Origin: Symsagittifera roscoffensis
Taxonomy: Eukaryota > Xenacoelomorpha > Acoela > Convolutidae
Assembly (NCBI RefSeq): GCF_963678635.1
Contig: NC_087062.1
Coordinates: 42,916,395 to 42,980,394 of the forward strand
Direction of reading: 5' to 3'
Length of the DNA stretch: 64,000 bases
Made by a program: the position numbers and the translations under genes. Within the stretch, counting starts at the first letter, position 1. The number at the start of each line of letters is the position of its first letter. This document shows positions 22,255 to 31,429 of this stretch, piece by piece. A model generated the notes under the pieces. It ran no database searches. It saw only the letters and a list, made by a program, of their open reading frames with translations, and was not told the DNA's origin.

Positions 22255-23470
22255 GTCACTTTCTGAGAGACCTGGAGTTCTCCGTAAACGATGTCCGCAA
22301 ACTATTAACTAAAGTTCCCGACTCTTCAACTGTTGCGTTTGACGGTGTTCCACCGTTCGTATTGAAACATTCCTCGCTTATTACTTATCCTGTCTATCAT
22401 CTTTTTTCCAAAGTACTTTCAAATCGCATATGGCCCTCTTACTGGAAAGAAGCCTATATTGTTCCAATACACAAGTCCGGCCCCCGTTCAAACATTAAAA
22501 ATATCCGCGGAATTAGTATCCTTCCTCGCACATCTCTGGTTTTAGAACGAATCATCTTCAATTTTATACATGAAAAAGTCAGATATCGTTGTCTGCCTCT
22601 CAGCACGGCTTCCGTGCTCATCGCAGCACATTTACGCAGCTGTTGCAAAACGTTGACATGCTCTACAAGTGTAACGACAAAAATATTGACTTCTGCGCAG
22701 TGTATTTTGATATTGAGAAAGCCTTTGGCAGAAAGCCTTCTTAACTGACGCTATTTTTATATTCTTTTTAATGTTAATTTTTATACATTTTTTGTAATTT
22801 CTACACATCCATTTCCATTCCGGTTTTACAGGTGCTTTGTTTTTTAGATTGGCTGATGATGACTTTTATGTCGAAAACGTTTCTGGAATTTATTTTACAT
22901 TAATCTGCCGTTTTTATCACTGCCTTTGGCAGTGTTTCTCACTGACTGTTTACTGTTCAAGCTTCAAAAATTCCGGTTTGATCGTGATTTCATTCAATTA
23001 ATTTCCTCGTATTTAGGCGAACCGTACTCAACGAGTGAAACTGGATTGTACGTTATCGTCGTTGAAGCATGTACTCAGTGGTGTTCCGCAAGTGAGTATT
23101 CTCGGTCCTCTTTCATTTCTTAATTTTTGTAACCAACTTCCAGAATCTGTAAGCTACTCAACATCATTTTAATTTGCACACGATTTGAAACTTTCTTCTA
23201 TTGAAAATCATGCCTTGCTCGAACAAGACAAGGATACATTATCTATGTGGGCTGATGAAAATGGTTTAACTTTTCACCGCAGAGAACAACGGTTATTTGC
23301 TCAAACACCTGCAATTTGTTAACGAGTTCTGTATGTATCCGCAAGGTTCAGCCCACTAAAGACCTTCGGTTACTTATCCGCGCTGACATGTCTTGGAATG
23401 AGCACATATGAAATGTAGCCATGCCATCCGCAGTTTCCATGCTTTAAAACCCAACATTCCTTGTAACTCA
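22255..23470 (+). mobile_element. LINE B: Jockey-like non-LTR reverse transcriptase relic
   Basis: The plus strand reads through RT blocks: finger region (residues WPSYWKEAYIVPIHKSG, 22430-22485), ISILPRTSLVLERII, a shifted QHGF/HRST-type block near 22600, then DIEKAF near 22711. After an insertion the RT goes on with FDRDFIQLISSYL (22975) and a degraded SGVPQ-SILGPLSFL (23075-23120). Several frameshifts and stops make it a pseudogene. The YADD box is degraded (FAHDLKL near 23175). It lies in intron 1 of the RhoGAP gene, opposite to the direction of that gene. Confidence 0.8.
22732..22921 (+). mobile_element. 190-bp retroelement 3'-end insertion in LINE B with 11-bp target-site duplication
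   Basis: The word gcctttggcag occurs at 22721-22731 and again at 22922-22932, flanking 190 bp of unrelated sequence. Without the insert, the RT DIEKAF-region runs on into the next RT block. The insert includes ctgatgatgac...gtcgaaaacgttt (22853-22882), a motif also found at the 3' ends of the two Penelope-like elements below. It is therefore probably a 5'-truncated tail of such a retroelement. Confidence 0.8.
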
Positions 23471-24228
23471 CGGGGTAATTCAGTTCAGTTCAGTTCTTTT
23501 TCTGATCTTTTAGGCGTTTTGTCGCCTCTATCGATCAGCTCATGATGTACTCCTTTTCGATTAATTAGTCTCAAAATTATTAATTCCGCTTTTCTTCTCA
23601 TGTTTGTGCAGGTTGTTCTTGAAAGCGTTCAAGGTCTTCGAGTCAATTACTTCTCCTGGCAAAATTTTCCAATCTCTAGCTGATCTAATGGTAAAAAAAG
23701 TTTATACGCAATTCGAATTTGGCCTTTAATGCTGATTTATGACTTCATTGCTGATATAAATGCATTTTTATATCGCTGGTATGGCCCTATCCAGCTTGTG
23801 CACTTACCGTAACAAAACGGAAGGGCCCCTTTTGTAATTTAGTAGAGAAAGATTAAATATAAGTTATTTTATGTCGTAACGGTTGTAACCTATTTTGAAC
23901 ATTTCGATCCTTGTTCCTCGCCTTCTGCGGTATTCAAGTGACGGTAGTTCTTGTTTTTTTAATCTTTTATTGTAGCTTAGTATCTGCAGCCCTTGTACCA
24001 TTCGTATCGCTCGTCGTTGCACATTTCCGATTAATCTTGTGTTCTTCTTTAATCGCGGGTACCAGACTTGATTACAGAACTCCAATTGAGGCTTTATGAG
24101 GCCTTTATAAACATTTAAAATTACAGATATAGTCTTTTAATGAATGTTTTCTTGAAAACTGCAATGATAGAATTTGCCTTTTTTTTTACAAAAGATTTGA
24201 GAGTCAAAGGAGAGTTTACTATCGATGA

Positions 24229-25269
24229 TCACTCCAAGGTTTTTTCTTCTCCTGCCGTTTCAAGCTGTTTATCGTAAAATTCTTTCGAGCTTGTTTCACG
24301 ATTTGATCCTCCATTTGAGATTATCAAATGTACACATTTATCTTCATTGAAATGCGAAAGATTATTTTTTGACCATTCTTCCAGTTTTTTTAGATCTTCT
24401 TGCAGCAACTCAACGTCTTTGTTACTGGTAATTTCTCGGCATAGTTTTGCATCGACTGCAAATAAATAGAATTTTGTTTCGACTGTCTTCGGCATTGAAT
24501 TTATATATATTACAAACAAAACAGGTCCCAGTACAGATCCTTGGGGAATCCCACTCAGAACATCTTTCCATTCAGATCTACTGTCGTTTATCACAACTCT
24601 TTATCGTCTTGTTAATAAAAACTCGTTGATTCAGCCCAGTGTTTTTCCTTTTATTCCATAATGTTTTAGGATTCCTATCAGTCTTTTGTGCGGAACCGAG
24701 TCGAACGCTTTCTTGAAATCCAAGTAGATAACATCCGTTTCTCTGCGACTATCTATTATTTTTGTGAAATCATCCAGCACTCTCAGTAGTTGTGTTTGTG
24801 ATGATCTACCGGGCAGAAAACCAAACAGTTCATTTACAAGGATTTCATTTTTTTCTAGATGTTCCATACAATGGGCTCTAATTATTTTCTCAAAGATTTT
24901 ACAAACTGTTGATGTTAAGCTTACTGGACGATAGTTGTCAGCTGAAGACTTTTTGCCTTTTTTGATGATAGAGGCAATGTGAGCAAGTTTCCATTCTTCA
25001 GGTAGCTTCGTTTCGTCCCAAGATTTGTTAAAAGTTTTTGTAAGAACTTGAGTCAGGAAATATCTCAATTCAAACAAAAATTTCGGGTGAATTTCGTCGA
25101 GCCCTGGATATTTCGATGTTTTGATTGAGTCAAATTGCTCTTTCACCAACTGCTCTGTTATTTCTAAGTCCTTTATTGGATGGGTGATATCCAATTCTGG
25201 AATCTTCCATTCTCCTGGTGGTTCGTGTGTGAAGACTGATGGAAAGAACTTCAATTTTTTTGATCTCAT
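24229..25269 (-). pseudogene. CR1-like reverse transcriptase (two broken frames)
   Basis: The right part (25269-24634) has the finger block GLDEIHPKFL, WK-A-IASIIKKGKK, NYRPVSLTSTVCKIFEKII, GRSSQTQLL and YLDFKKAFDSVPH. After a stop and frameshift near 24600 the left part has LSGIPQGSVLGPVLFVIYIN. The catalytic box reads LFAVDAK (24454-24456 is a Val codon where an active RT has Asp), a single-base change, so the enzyme would be dead even without the frameshifts. It would be the target-primed reverse transcriptase of LINE C. Confidence 0.88.
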
Positions 25270-25718
25270 TGGTCGTTAAAGATTCATCATCCTGCACTAA
25301 AGCTGGTACTGCATTTTGCAACACGGTTTTCTGCCCACATAGCTCCAGAATGTTTTTGTTTTCATTTTTCTATCATTTGCTATCTCACTTTTCTTTGCTC
25401 TTTGATCATTTCGGACAGCTGTTTTAACAGCATTTCTTTTTTCTTTATAGTTGTCAAAATTTACTTTTGTTCTATTGCAGCAAACTTTTTTCCGGTATTT
25501 TTTTTTTGCACTGATTGCCTGTCGAGTGGTATTGGTGAATATTAAGTTGTTTCTACACTCTGGATTGAGCCTAGTTAATGGTACAAACTATTTTGTTAGT
25601 TCAGTCAGGAATTCCTGATGTTTCGTTTGTGTTAGAGTGTCAATATTTGTGTACCAGAAGTTTAATTTTCTAGTCTTGGTTTCTTCTTGATTTTTAGTAT
25701 CTGCGTTCCTCAAACCAG

Positions 25719-26600
25719 TTATACATAGTTTCCTTCTTCCTGATCGTTCAAGTTTTTTGCTTTCGTAACTAGGTTTCGCACTTCTTCTTTTTCTTTCAAA
25801 CTCCGATCCGGGCTAAATCTGAGGTTTCTGATTTCTGCAGTGGCTTCTTTCATCTTTGGCAATTTACGGTTTATTTCAATAACATCTTGTTCAGTATTGA
25901 AGGAAACCAGCAATGGTCTGTTTATATGCTCATCGGTTTTCCGACCGAGTCGGATCGTTTTCACAATTTGTTTATCTTCCAGTTCGATACTTGATAAAAA
26001 TTTTTCAACTATTTTTTTATCTTCTTGTTTCCTTGATTCACTGTCATTAGCTGCACTCTCCTTGGCTTTGTAGGTCACAATGTTCTTTTTTCTTCGGTTT
26101 TCTTCAGCTTCTTCTCTATTTTGTTCTTCTGTTGCTTCTAAGATGATCTCTTTCAAAGGTTTCATTTTCCGATTCACAACTTCTTTCCAGATTCCTGTCT
26201 GTTCGTCAACCTTCCCGTGAGATGGTCCTGCTATGAGTTTATAGAGATCATTCATCATGTTTTTCATGCTATCCATAATTGTATCCAGATCTGCTCTTAA
26301 ATTTTGGTCGAATGATCGGTTCCACTTTCCTGTTCTTCGCTGATAAGTTGCTTCACGGTTGGACAGCAAGCAACACCAGATTACAGTAGTTTGGCACATG
26401 TATTGATAGGGTGCGTCAGGCATTTTAAGGCATTATGCACAGTAGTGTTAACGGCAACGCTCACACTCCATGACTTCGTCTAGGGGGTTTTCATATATTT
26501 CCTTGCAAATTTTGCATTCCTAAGGCTCAACGGGATCACTCACTGATGTTGTGCCTTTATGGCGAGTTTTGGGGGGTCATTTTTGATGACCTCACTTTCT
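25719..26600 (-). pseudogene. LINE C ORF1: PHD-like finger, coiled coil, RNA-binding region
   Basis: Cys pairs in CKICKEIYENPLDEVMECERC followed by HYC and a WCC-pair (26530-26370) form a PHD/RING-like zinc finger, though some ligands are lost. Next comes a coiled coil (26280-26130), then RRKKNIVTY-----ES and VKTIRLGRK, RPLLVSFN and RFSPDRSLKEKEEVR. That is the RRM-like pattern of LINE ORF1 proteins that bind element RNA. PHD fingers in ORF1 are known for CR1-group elements. One or two frameshifts separate the finger from the rest. Confidence 0.7.
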
Positions 26601-26675
26601 ACTGGCTTTGCCGCTCCAAGATAACGAAACCTCAGAATCTACGACGCAAGAAAAAAATGAAATTTCAAGTCAGTT

Positions 26676-26712
26676 AGTAGTAGCAGTAGTAGTAGCAGTA
26701 GTAGTAGAAGTA

Positions 26713-26755
<43 letters not shown>

Positions 26756-26756
26756 A

Positions 26757-26802
<46 letters not shown>

Positions 26803-26806
26803 ACAG
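26676..26806. repeat. (TAG)n microsatellite
   Basis: About 130 bp of tag/tagtag with a few gaa and cag variants. The poly-Val or poly-Leu frames across it are artefacts. A second short tract is at 27264-27288. It lies just 5' of LINE C. Confidence 0.95.
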
Positions 26807-26809
26807 ACG

Positions 26810-27635
26810 TTTACTCAAATCACATTTAAGGTCAAGAAAACAGTTCATATAACAACCATTGGCTCAAAGGTAATGGACACTAACTCTCTTGTTTTTGTAC
26901 ATCAATCAGCCGAGCCAATTAGTTGTTCGCTTAGGAAATCGAACTTTAGGATAGCTTAAGGTTTAATTTAAGGCCACAATCAAAATACCCTCTCCACCAC
27001 TCTAGAAAGAAAAAGTTATTCCTTTATGGCTTCGTTTCCGTATACCTAACCCACGCGAACGCCATTAAAAACAGAGCTGAGACATCACTAAATCAGCATT
27101 ATTTTTCACATGACTGTGTACATTTGATAGGTCTCAGATGGATCAACCTAAAACTTGCCCCATTTAAACATAACTAGAAAAAATACATGCAACTGGAAAG
27201 TTTAAATTCAGATTTTCACATCTGGAAAACAACTCTGGAGTTGACTCCAAGCACGATCAACTAACTAGTAGTAGTAGTAGTAGTAGTAGCTCCAGAGAAT
27301 ATTTAAAGTATCACTCAAGAAGTGTTTATAATAAAGCTCTTCAAATAGGTTTCGGACCAATGGGTCTTTTCAGTGGCCGACCATCCCAACCAAGGTGTCT
27401 CCTGCTCCACAGTCTGCACTCTCGAGTCCACTCTTGAGGCTTGCTGTTAGGAGCACAACAACTCTACTTAATCACAAGTGCCATTTGACCAGATTGTGGT
27501 CTCTTTTAATCGACAGAAAAAGATCGTACAAATAGTTGAAAATGAAGGTTATCGACGCTATTTGCCTTTGGAACCATAAAAGAAGCAAAATTCTGAAAAT
27601 AGTTTTAACATGACCCGTAACAACTATTTTTTCGT
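26810..27635. other. No gene seen
   Basis: AT-rich intron DNA with a short (tag)n tract. The GC-richer stretch at 27360-27450 has no recognisable motif on either strand. Confidence 0.5.
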
Positions 27636-27639
27636 ATTA

Positions 27640-28350
27640 TTTGATAAGCACGAAAATCAGTACGATAATTTTTGCTTCTCTTTCACAATAAGACAAGATA
27701 ATGGAGTAAGAAGACACGAAACAACTGATCACGACCAGCGTATTAGGAAAGAAAAAAAGCCCTCCGTGGTGTAACGTTTGAGCAGCTACGATCGCTATCA
27801 GCCTTATTTCGCCAATTGTACAGGACGGGAAAAAGAGTTTCAACGATTCCTTGAAGTGAAGAAATCGCTTCTGCAGTGATTTTGTAGCGAACAGAAGGGT
27901 CTAGAATTGTACTCCAAAATTGTAATTTTAGCAATTTTAGCTTTCTGGATTGGCCTGAAATTGATTTATTAACGTCCAACAGGATATGAAAAGCAAAGAC
28001 TTATAGAAAAAGTCGACTCTGTACATGAACACTAGTAAACTGGTGACATCATCATGAACGTGCATCAGTTCTGTTTTTAGGAGTGACCTCGTCATCTGGG
28101 AAGACTGAGACTCAGCCATAACTTCACAAAATTCACAATTAGTTAAGTTAATTTGCGCGGCTCGGCTGATAGACTTAAGTAAAAAACCTATTTTGTCGAC
28201 CAGATGTACTTTGAACCACATTGAATTGGCTATAGTAGACTTGGTCAAAAGCACAAAAAATTCTATAGACCTTAGCCAATCATTTAGTTTTACTTTCCGT
28301 CGGTGTGTAAGCCCGGGCAAATGTTCCAACAATTTTTACGGACAGGTTGC
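27640..28350 (+). repeat. Dispersed repeat family 'core-50', copy a
   Basis: Contains the conserved core ttaggagtgacctcgtcatctggg...actgagactcagccat (28075-28130). It also has the flanks shared with the other copies: cacgaaaatcag...aatttttgc on the left, then, right of the core, gttaatttgcgcggctcggctgatagacttaag and cgtcggtgtgtaagcccgggc. There is no coding frame in common with other copies. The residues seen in the opposite frame (AESQSSQMTRSLLKT) are a by-product of the core. Confidence 0.75.
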
Positions 28351-28489
28351 TAATAGCAATTTAACTCTCATCTGATTTTTTTATCGAGTTTCCTGCAATT
28401 ATTAATTTGGTCGTACTGACTCTGGACTCTGGTATTTCAATTACCCGAGCATGACAGGGCCGACCCCAATTTTTGAAAACTTCATTTTG

Positions 28490-28960
28490 AGCCAGAACAA
28501 ACCTCTTCCAAATGAGCGACAAGCACATAAGGCTAAGAACTCAAGTCACAAACGACAAAAAAAAATAAATCTCAAAGGACGAAAAAATTCTATCAGAGAG
28601 GAAAAAAAACGTCTACCCACAGAACAAAAAGAAAGTCATGAGACAGGGCAAAAGACGTTTTCCACACAGGACAAAAACGTCTACACTAAGGACAAAAAAC
28701 TTCTACACACAGAACAAACAAAAACGTCTACACACCAGAAAGAATAACGATTATCCTACAGGACAAAAAATATCTACGAAACAGTTGCTTATCTCACACA
28801 TAGAACAAAAATCAACTCGACACAAGGCAAACAACGGCTACGCACAGGACAAAAAAACGTCCACACACCAGACAAAAATAGTCTATAACACAGGACAAAG
28901 CAAATTTTTATTCCAAACACAACAAAAAACGTCTATAAAAAAGTTACTTATACCTTCATT
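28490..28960. repeat. Degenerate ~22-26-bp minisatellite
   Basis: A variable unit related to 'acaggacaaaaaacgtctacac' repeats more than a dozen times, most clearly at 28665-28740 and 28835-28940. Open frames of 98 and 123 residues on the plus strand are Lys/Thr/Gln-rich by-products of the repeat. Confidence 0.85.
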
Positions 28961-28969
28961 GATTTTTCT

Positions 28970-31190
28970 TTTTGAAAACTTTTTTTATTCAAGAATGCAG
29001 TCCAATTAGTGAATATTTGCTGTAACTAAAAATAATACCTCTTTTCAATTATGATATCAACGAACCTTGAATGTATCTTTATTTTTTGTAGTTTTCGTAA
29101 ATTTCTATTACATGTTGAAATCAAAACTTTCATTACAAACAAATGATGACGTGTTTTTATTTTGAGTTAAATAGTTAAAATCAAATTCCATTCAATTATC
29201 TGAGACTTAAAATATCCTAAAGTACCTGTATCCGGATTATCAATTTTCAAAATTACAGCAGAGTTACTACAAATTTGCCCTGCTGTGATTTCTTTGAAGC
29301 AACGTAAGCTACTGAATGCTCGGCCAAATTAAATTTACGTAGTTTACCAAAAAACGGACCAAAATTGAAGTAGGTTTTAAAACTAAAAACGTCTCACTTT
29401 TTTGCTCCGAAGAATTTGATTAATTAACTATATCAACCATTTACAAAACTCGTTACTACTAAAAAGAAAAGCGCCGGAAAGTTTGCGAAAACATACACAG
29501 AGGAGATGGATCAGGCAGTGACAAGAATAGACCAGATGCAACGATCTTCAAGTCAGTTGCTGCTAAAAACCGTGAGAGATTATTCCCATTCCCTGTACTA
29601 GAGGAAAGAAAAATTCAGTTCTGGGGTCAAGTATAACAGTTCGAATAAAGGCTGAAAACCATCCTGATGACAGTATTGTACATTTTGTTCAAGGGTAGCA
29701 CCACCGAAGGAACACTCTTAGTTCTCAATTGGTATCCTGACAAAAACTAAAAAGAGTTAGTGTCCACGATACGATCAAGTCTGTTCTCTAGAAAAATTTC
29801 CCTGCCTCGATGAGTTCATTAACCAAATTTAGGAGGTTTTTGAGGTACTTACTAACAAATTTAGCTTAGATATGGTCATTGTTTGCAAAGCACCAAAATT
29901 GTTAGATGACCATGCTGCTAACTTGAACATTGATAACACAAGAACTCGTTTAACGAACATTTTCGAAACAGCGCAGATTTTGAGTTGCTCAAACTCAACT
30001 TCTGATGAACGATTTAAAAAACTAAAGATCTTTAGTTTGGGACAAGATCCACTTGAATGATAATAACGGCGTCTCTTTCTTACGTAATCGTCTGCGTACG
30101 TTCGTTTTTGAAAAATTTACTAATCGTTCACGAGTCAGTCAAACTATCTAAAAATCAGGCTCTCGTTCATTATAATCAACACCCTTATTTGAACAAAAAA
30201 AACTAATTCTTAGAGCTTGTGAAAGCACACCTATAGACGCCACACGTACAAAAGTCAAAATAAAAAATTTTACTTCTTTTCTTGGGCTACACTCAAACTT
30301 ATCATCAAACTTTTAATTATACTACGGGCTTTCTTCGAAAAACCAAAGTAGTTACGGCAAATCTTCAAATTTGGTCTGTTATTTTATTTTATTACAACTG
30401 GTACTATTCTTTATCTGTTCTTGCTTCTTGCGTGGAAAACACCGAAACACGGCCAAATACAAAGTTGTTTGCCCTTTTCAATAGTCGGAACAGTAAGGCA
30501 CACCGAATACAAACTTGCTCCCCATTTTCAATAGGCGCAATACAAAAACTAAAATTAAGAGTTGATGAAACAAACAGAATCTACAGAAAATGGAGCCAAA
30601 AAACACATTGCTCCTCTTTTGCAAGTAGGAATTTTGTAAGAATCCCAAACTCTGAAAAAACAAATTTACATCGGATAGATGTTTTCTTATTTTCATGAAA
30701 GGAGATGAAATTGAGGAGAAAAATAGAGACTTCGTAATGATTCGCGATGAGAACTCGCAAGTTGGACTTACAGATTAACTTACCAATTATTAAAATCTTC
30801 AACTAAAAATAGACGACTCATACGCAATTTTTCACCGTCGAGCAGCATAATTATATGCACTTAAAAATTATAAGTTGAAATATGAGTTGGAACAGATTTC
30901 AATATGGTTATGCGTACCACATATGAGGGGCATCGCGCGCAAAAACGTTATTATTTCAACTAAAATGAAAAAACCTTTATGGGGAATTCACCAGCACCAA
31001 AATTATGCAGGCCCTCAGTTATAGATAGAAAGTTACAGAGCGATCTAGCTAAGAAAAACATCTCTGTATTTTTAAAACAGCTTCGGAATTCAATGTTTCT
31101 CAGCTTAGAAATGCAGTCTGAATTTTCTGCTGAAATGTATGACTCTCGCCATAATCCTAGATATCAGTGATTCTATTCAAAGTGATTGGC
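28970..31190. other. Intron 1 DNA, no gene supported
   Basis: No domain is recognisable in the short frames here. The stretch 29500-30060 has a slightly coding look on the plus strand (29872-30060, 62 residues; DDHAANLNIDNTRTRLTN) and may be an old retroelement fragment, but I cannot name it. At 30450-30545 a ~45-bp segment is tandemly duplicated (ggccaaatacaaa... / caccgaatacaaa...). Confidence 0.45.
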
Positions 31191-31194
31191 TGAC

Positions 31195-31429
31195 CTAGTT
31201 TAATTTCGCCTGCTTCGATTGCTTTCACATCTGAGTGTGTGAAGAATCGTGTTTCGACTGCATCTGTGTTGGCCGATGAAGTTGGCATGCTGGTTGGGGA
31301 TGCGTTCGCAGTACTGTTGGGGTGGGGCGAGGACATTACAGAAGGGGAGGGGGAGCAGGGGGGCTGTAAATGCAGAGTCCCACTGCGACCTGATACTGAA
31401 GAGGAAGAAGTCGCTAGCTTGCTGAACAT
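31195..31429 (-). CDS. RhoGAP gene exon 1 (predicted first coding exon)
   Basis: An ATG at 31427-31429 opens 78 codons plus one base, ending at donor AAACTAG|GTCAGC (31194). The leftover G joins AT of exon 2 to make one codon, so phase agrees. The peptide starts MFSKLATSSSSVSGRSG, is Ser/Pro/Thr-rich, and ends with a helical stretch (SDVKAIEAGEIKL) that would run into exon 2. ARHGAP45 proteins also begin with a short MFS- start followed by a Ser/Pro-rich leader. An in-frame TGA lies five codons upstream, which supports this ATG. The 9.8-kb intron that follows makes the link less sure. A different frame upstream (31400-31573) is also open and could be a separate exon. Confidence 0.55.

Larger units (their letters stand above)
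23477..26610 (-). mobile_element. LINE C: CR1-like non-LTR retrotransposon, decayed
   Basis: From right to left on the minus strand: ORF1 with an N-terminal PHD/RING-like finger (26590-26440) and an RRM-like region; the very start of an endonuclease (LNFWYTNIDTLT, about 25640); an abrupt loss of most of the endonuclease; the linker; then RT (25269-24229), the C-terminal NVQRRA block (24085-23864) and the RDW--LPGEV--SKTLNAFK block (about 23640). It ends in a short tandem repeat (attcagttcagttcagttc, 23477-23495), the kind of 3' tail used by L2/CR1-group elements. Frameshifts and stops break it. It lies against the 3' end of LINE B. Confidence 0.88.
8941..31429 (-). other. RhoGAP gene locus (ARHGAP45/ARHGAP29/GMIP-type), five predicted coding exons
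   Basis: The gene runs right to left. Predicted coding exons are 31195-31429, 20956-21404, 20268-20459, 17169-17366 and 8941-10830. Every junction has AG and GT ends and the codon phase matches across all four introns. The joined product is about 987 residues: Ser/Pro-rich leader, F-BAR-like coiled coil (about 80-480), C1 finger (about 570-620), RhoGAP (about 635-838) and a Ser/Thr-rich tail. Vertebrate relatives are around 970-1260 residues, so it looks complete. Such proteins bind curved membrane through the F-BAR domain and switch off Rho-family GTPases at the cell cortex. Introns are 9.8, 0.5, 2.9 and 6.3 kb and hold repeats and LINEs. The exon 1 link is the least certain. Confidence 0.8.

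Noticed and set aside
26608-26848. Poly-Val and poly-Leu open frames
   Set aside because: Produced by a (TAG)n microsatellite read on either strand.
27937-28332. 131-residue minus-strand frame as a gene
   Set aside because: It is the reverse of the dispersed repeat core. A similar peptide (ELMAGSQYPQTTRSL) appears at 56.6 kb only because the repeat is present there.
28490-28960. CRISPR-like array
   Set aside because: Units are variable in length and sequence with no unique spacers, and the context is an animal genome.
28451-29009. Two Lys/Thr-rich plus-strand frames (98 and 123 residues)
   Set aside because: They cross a degenerate minisatellite and switch phase with it. No start context or motif.
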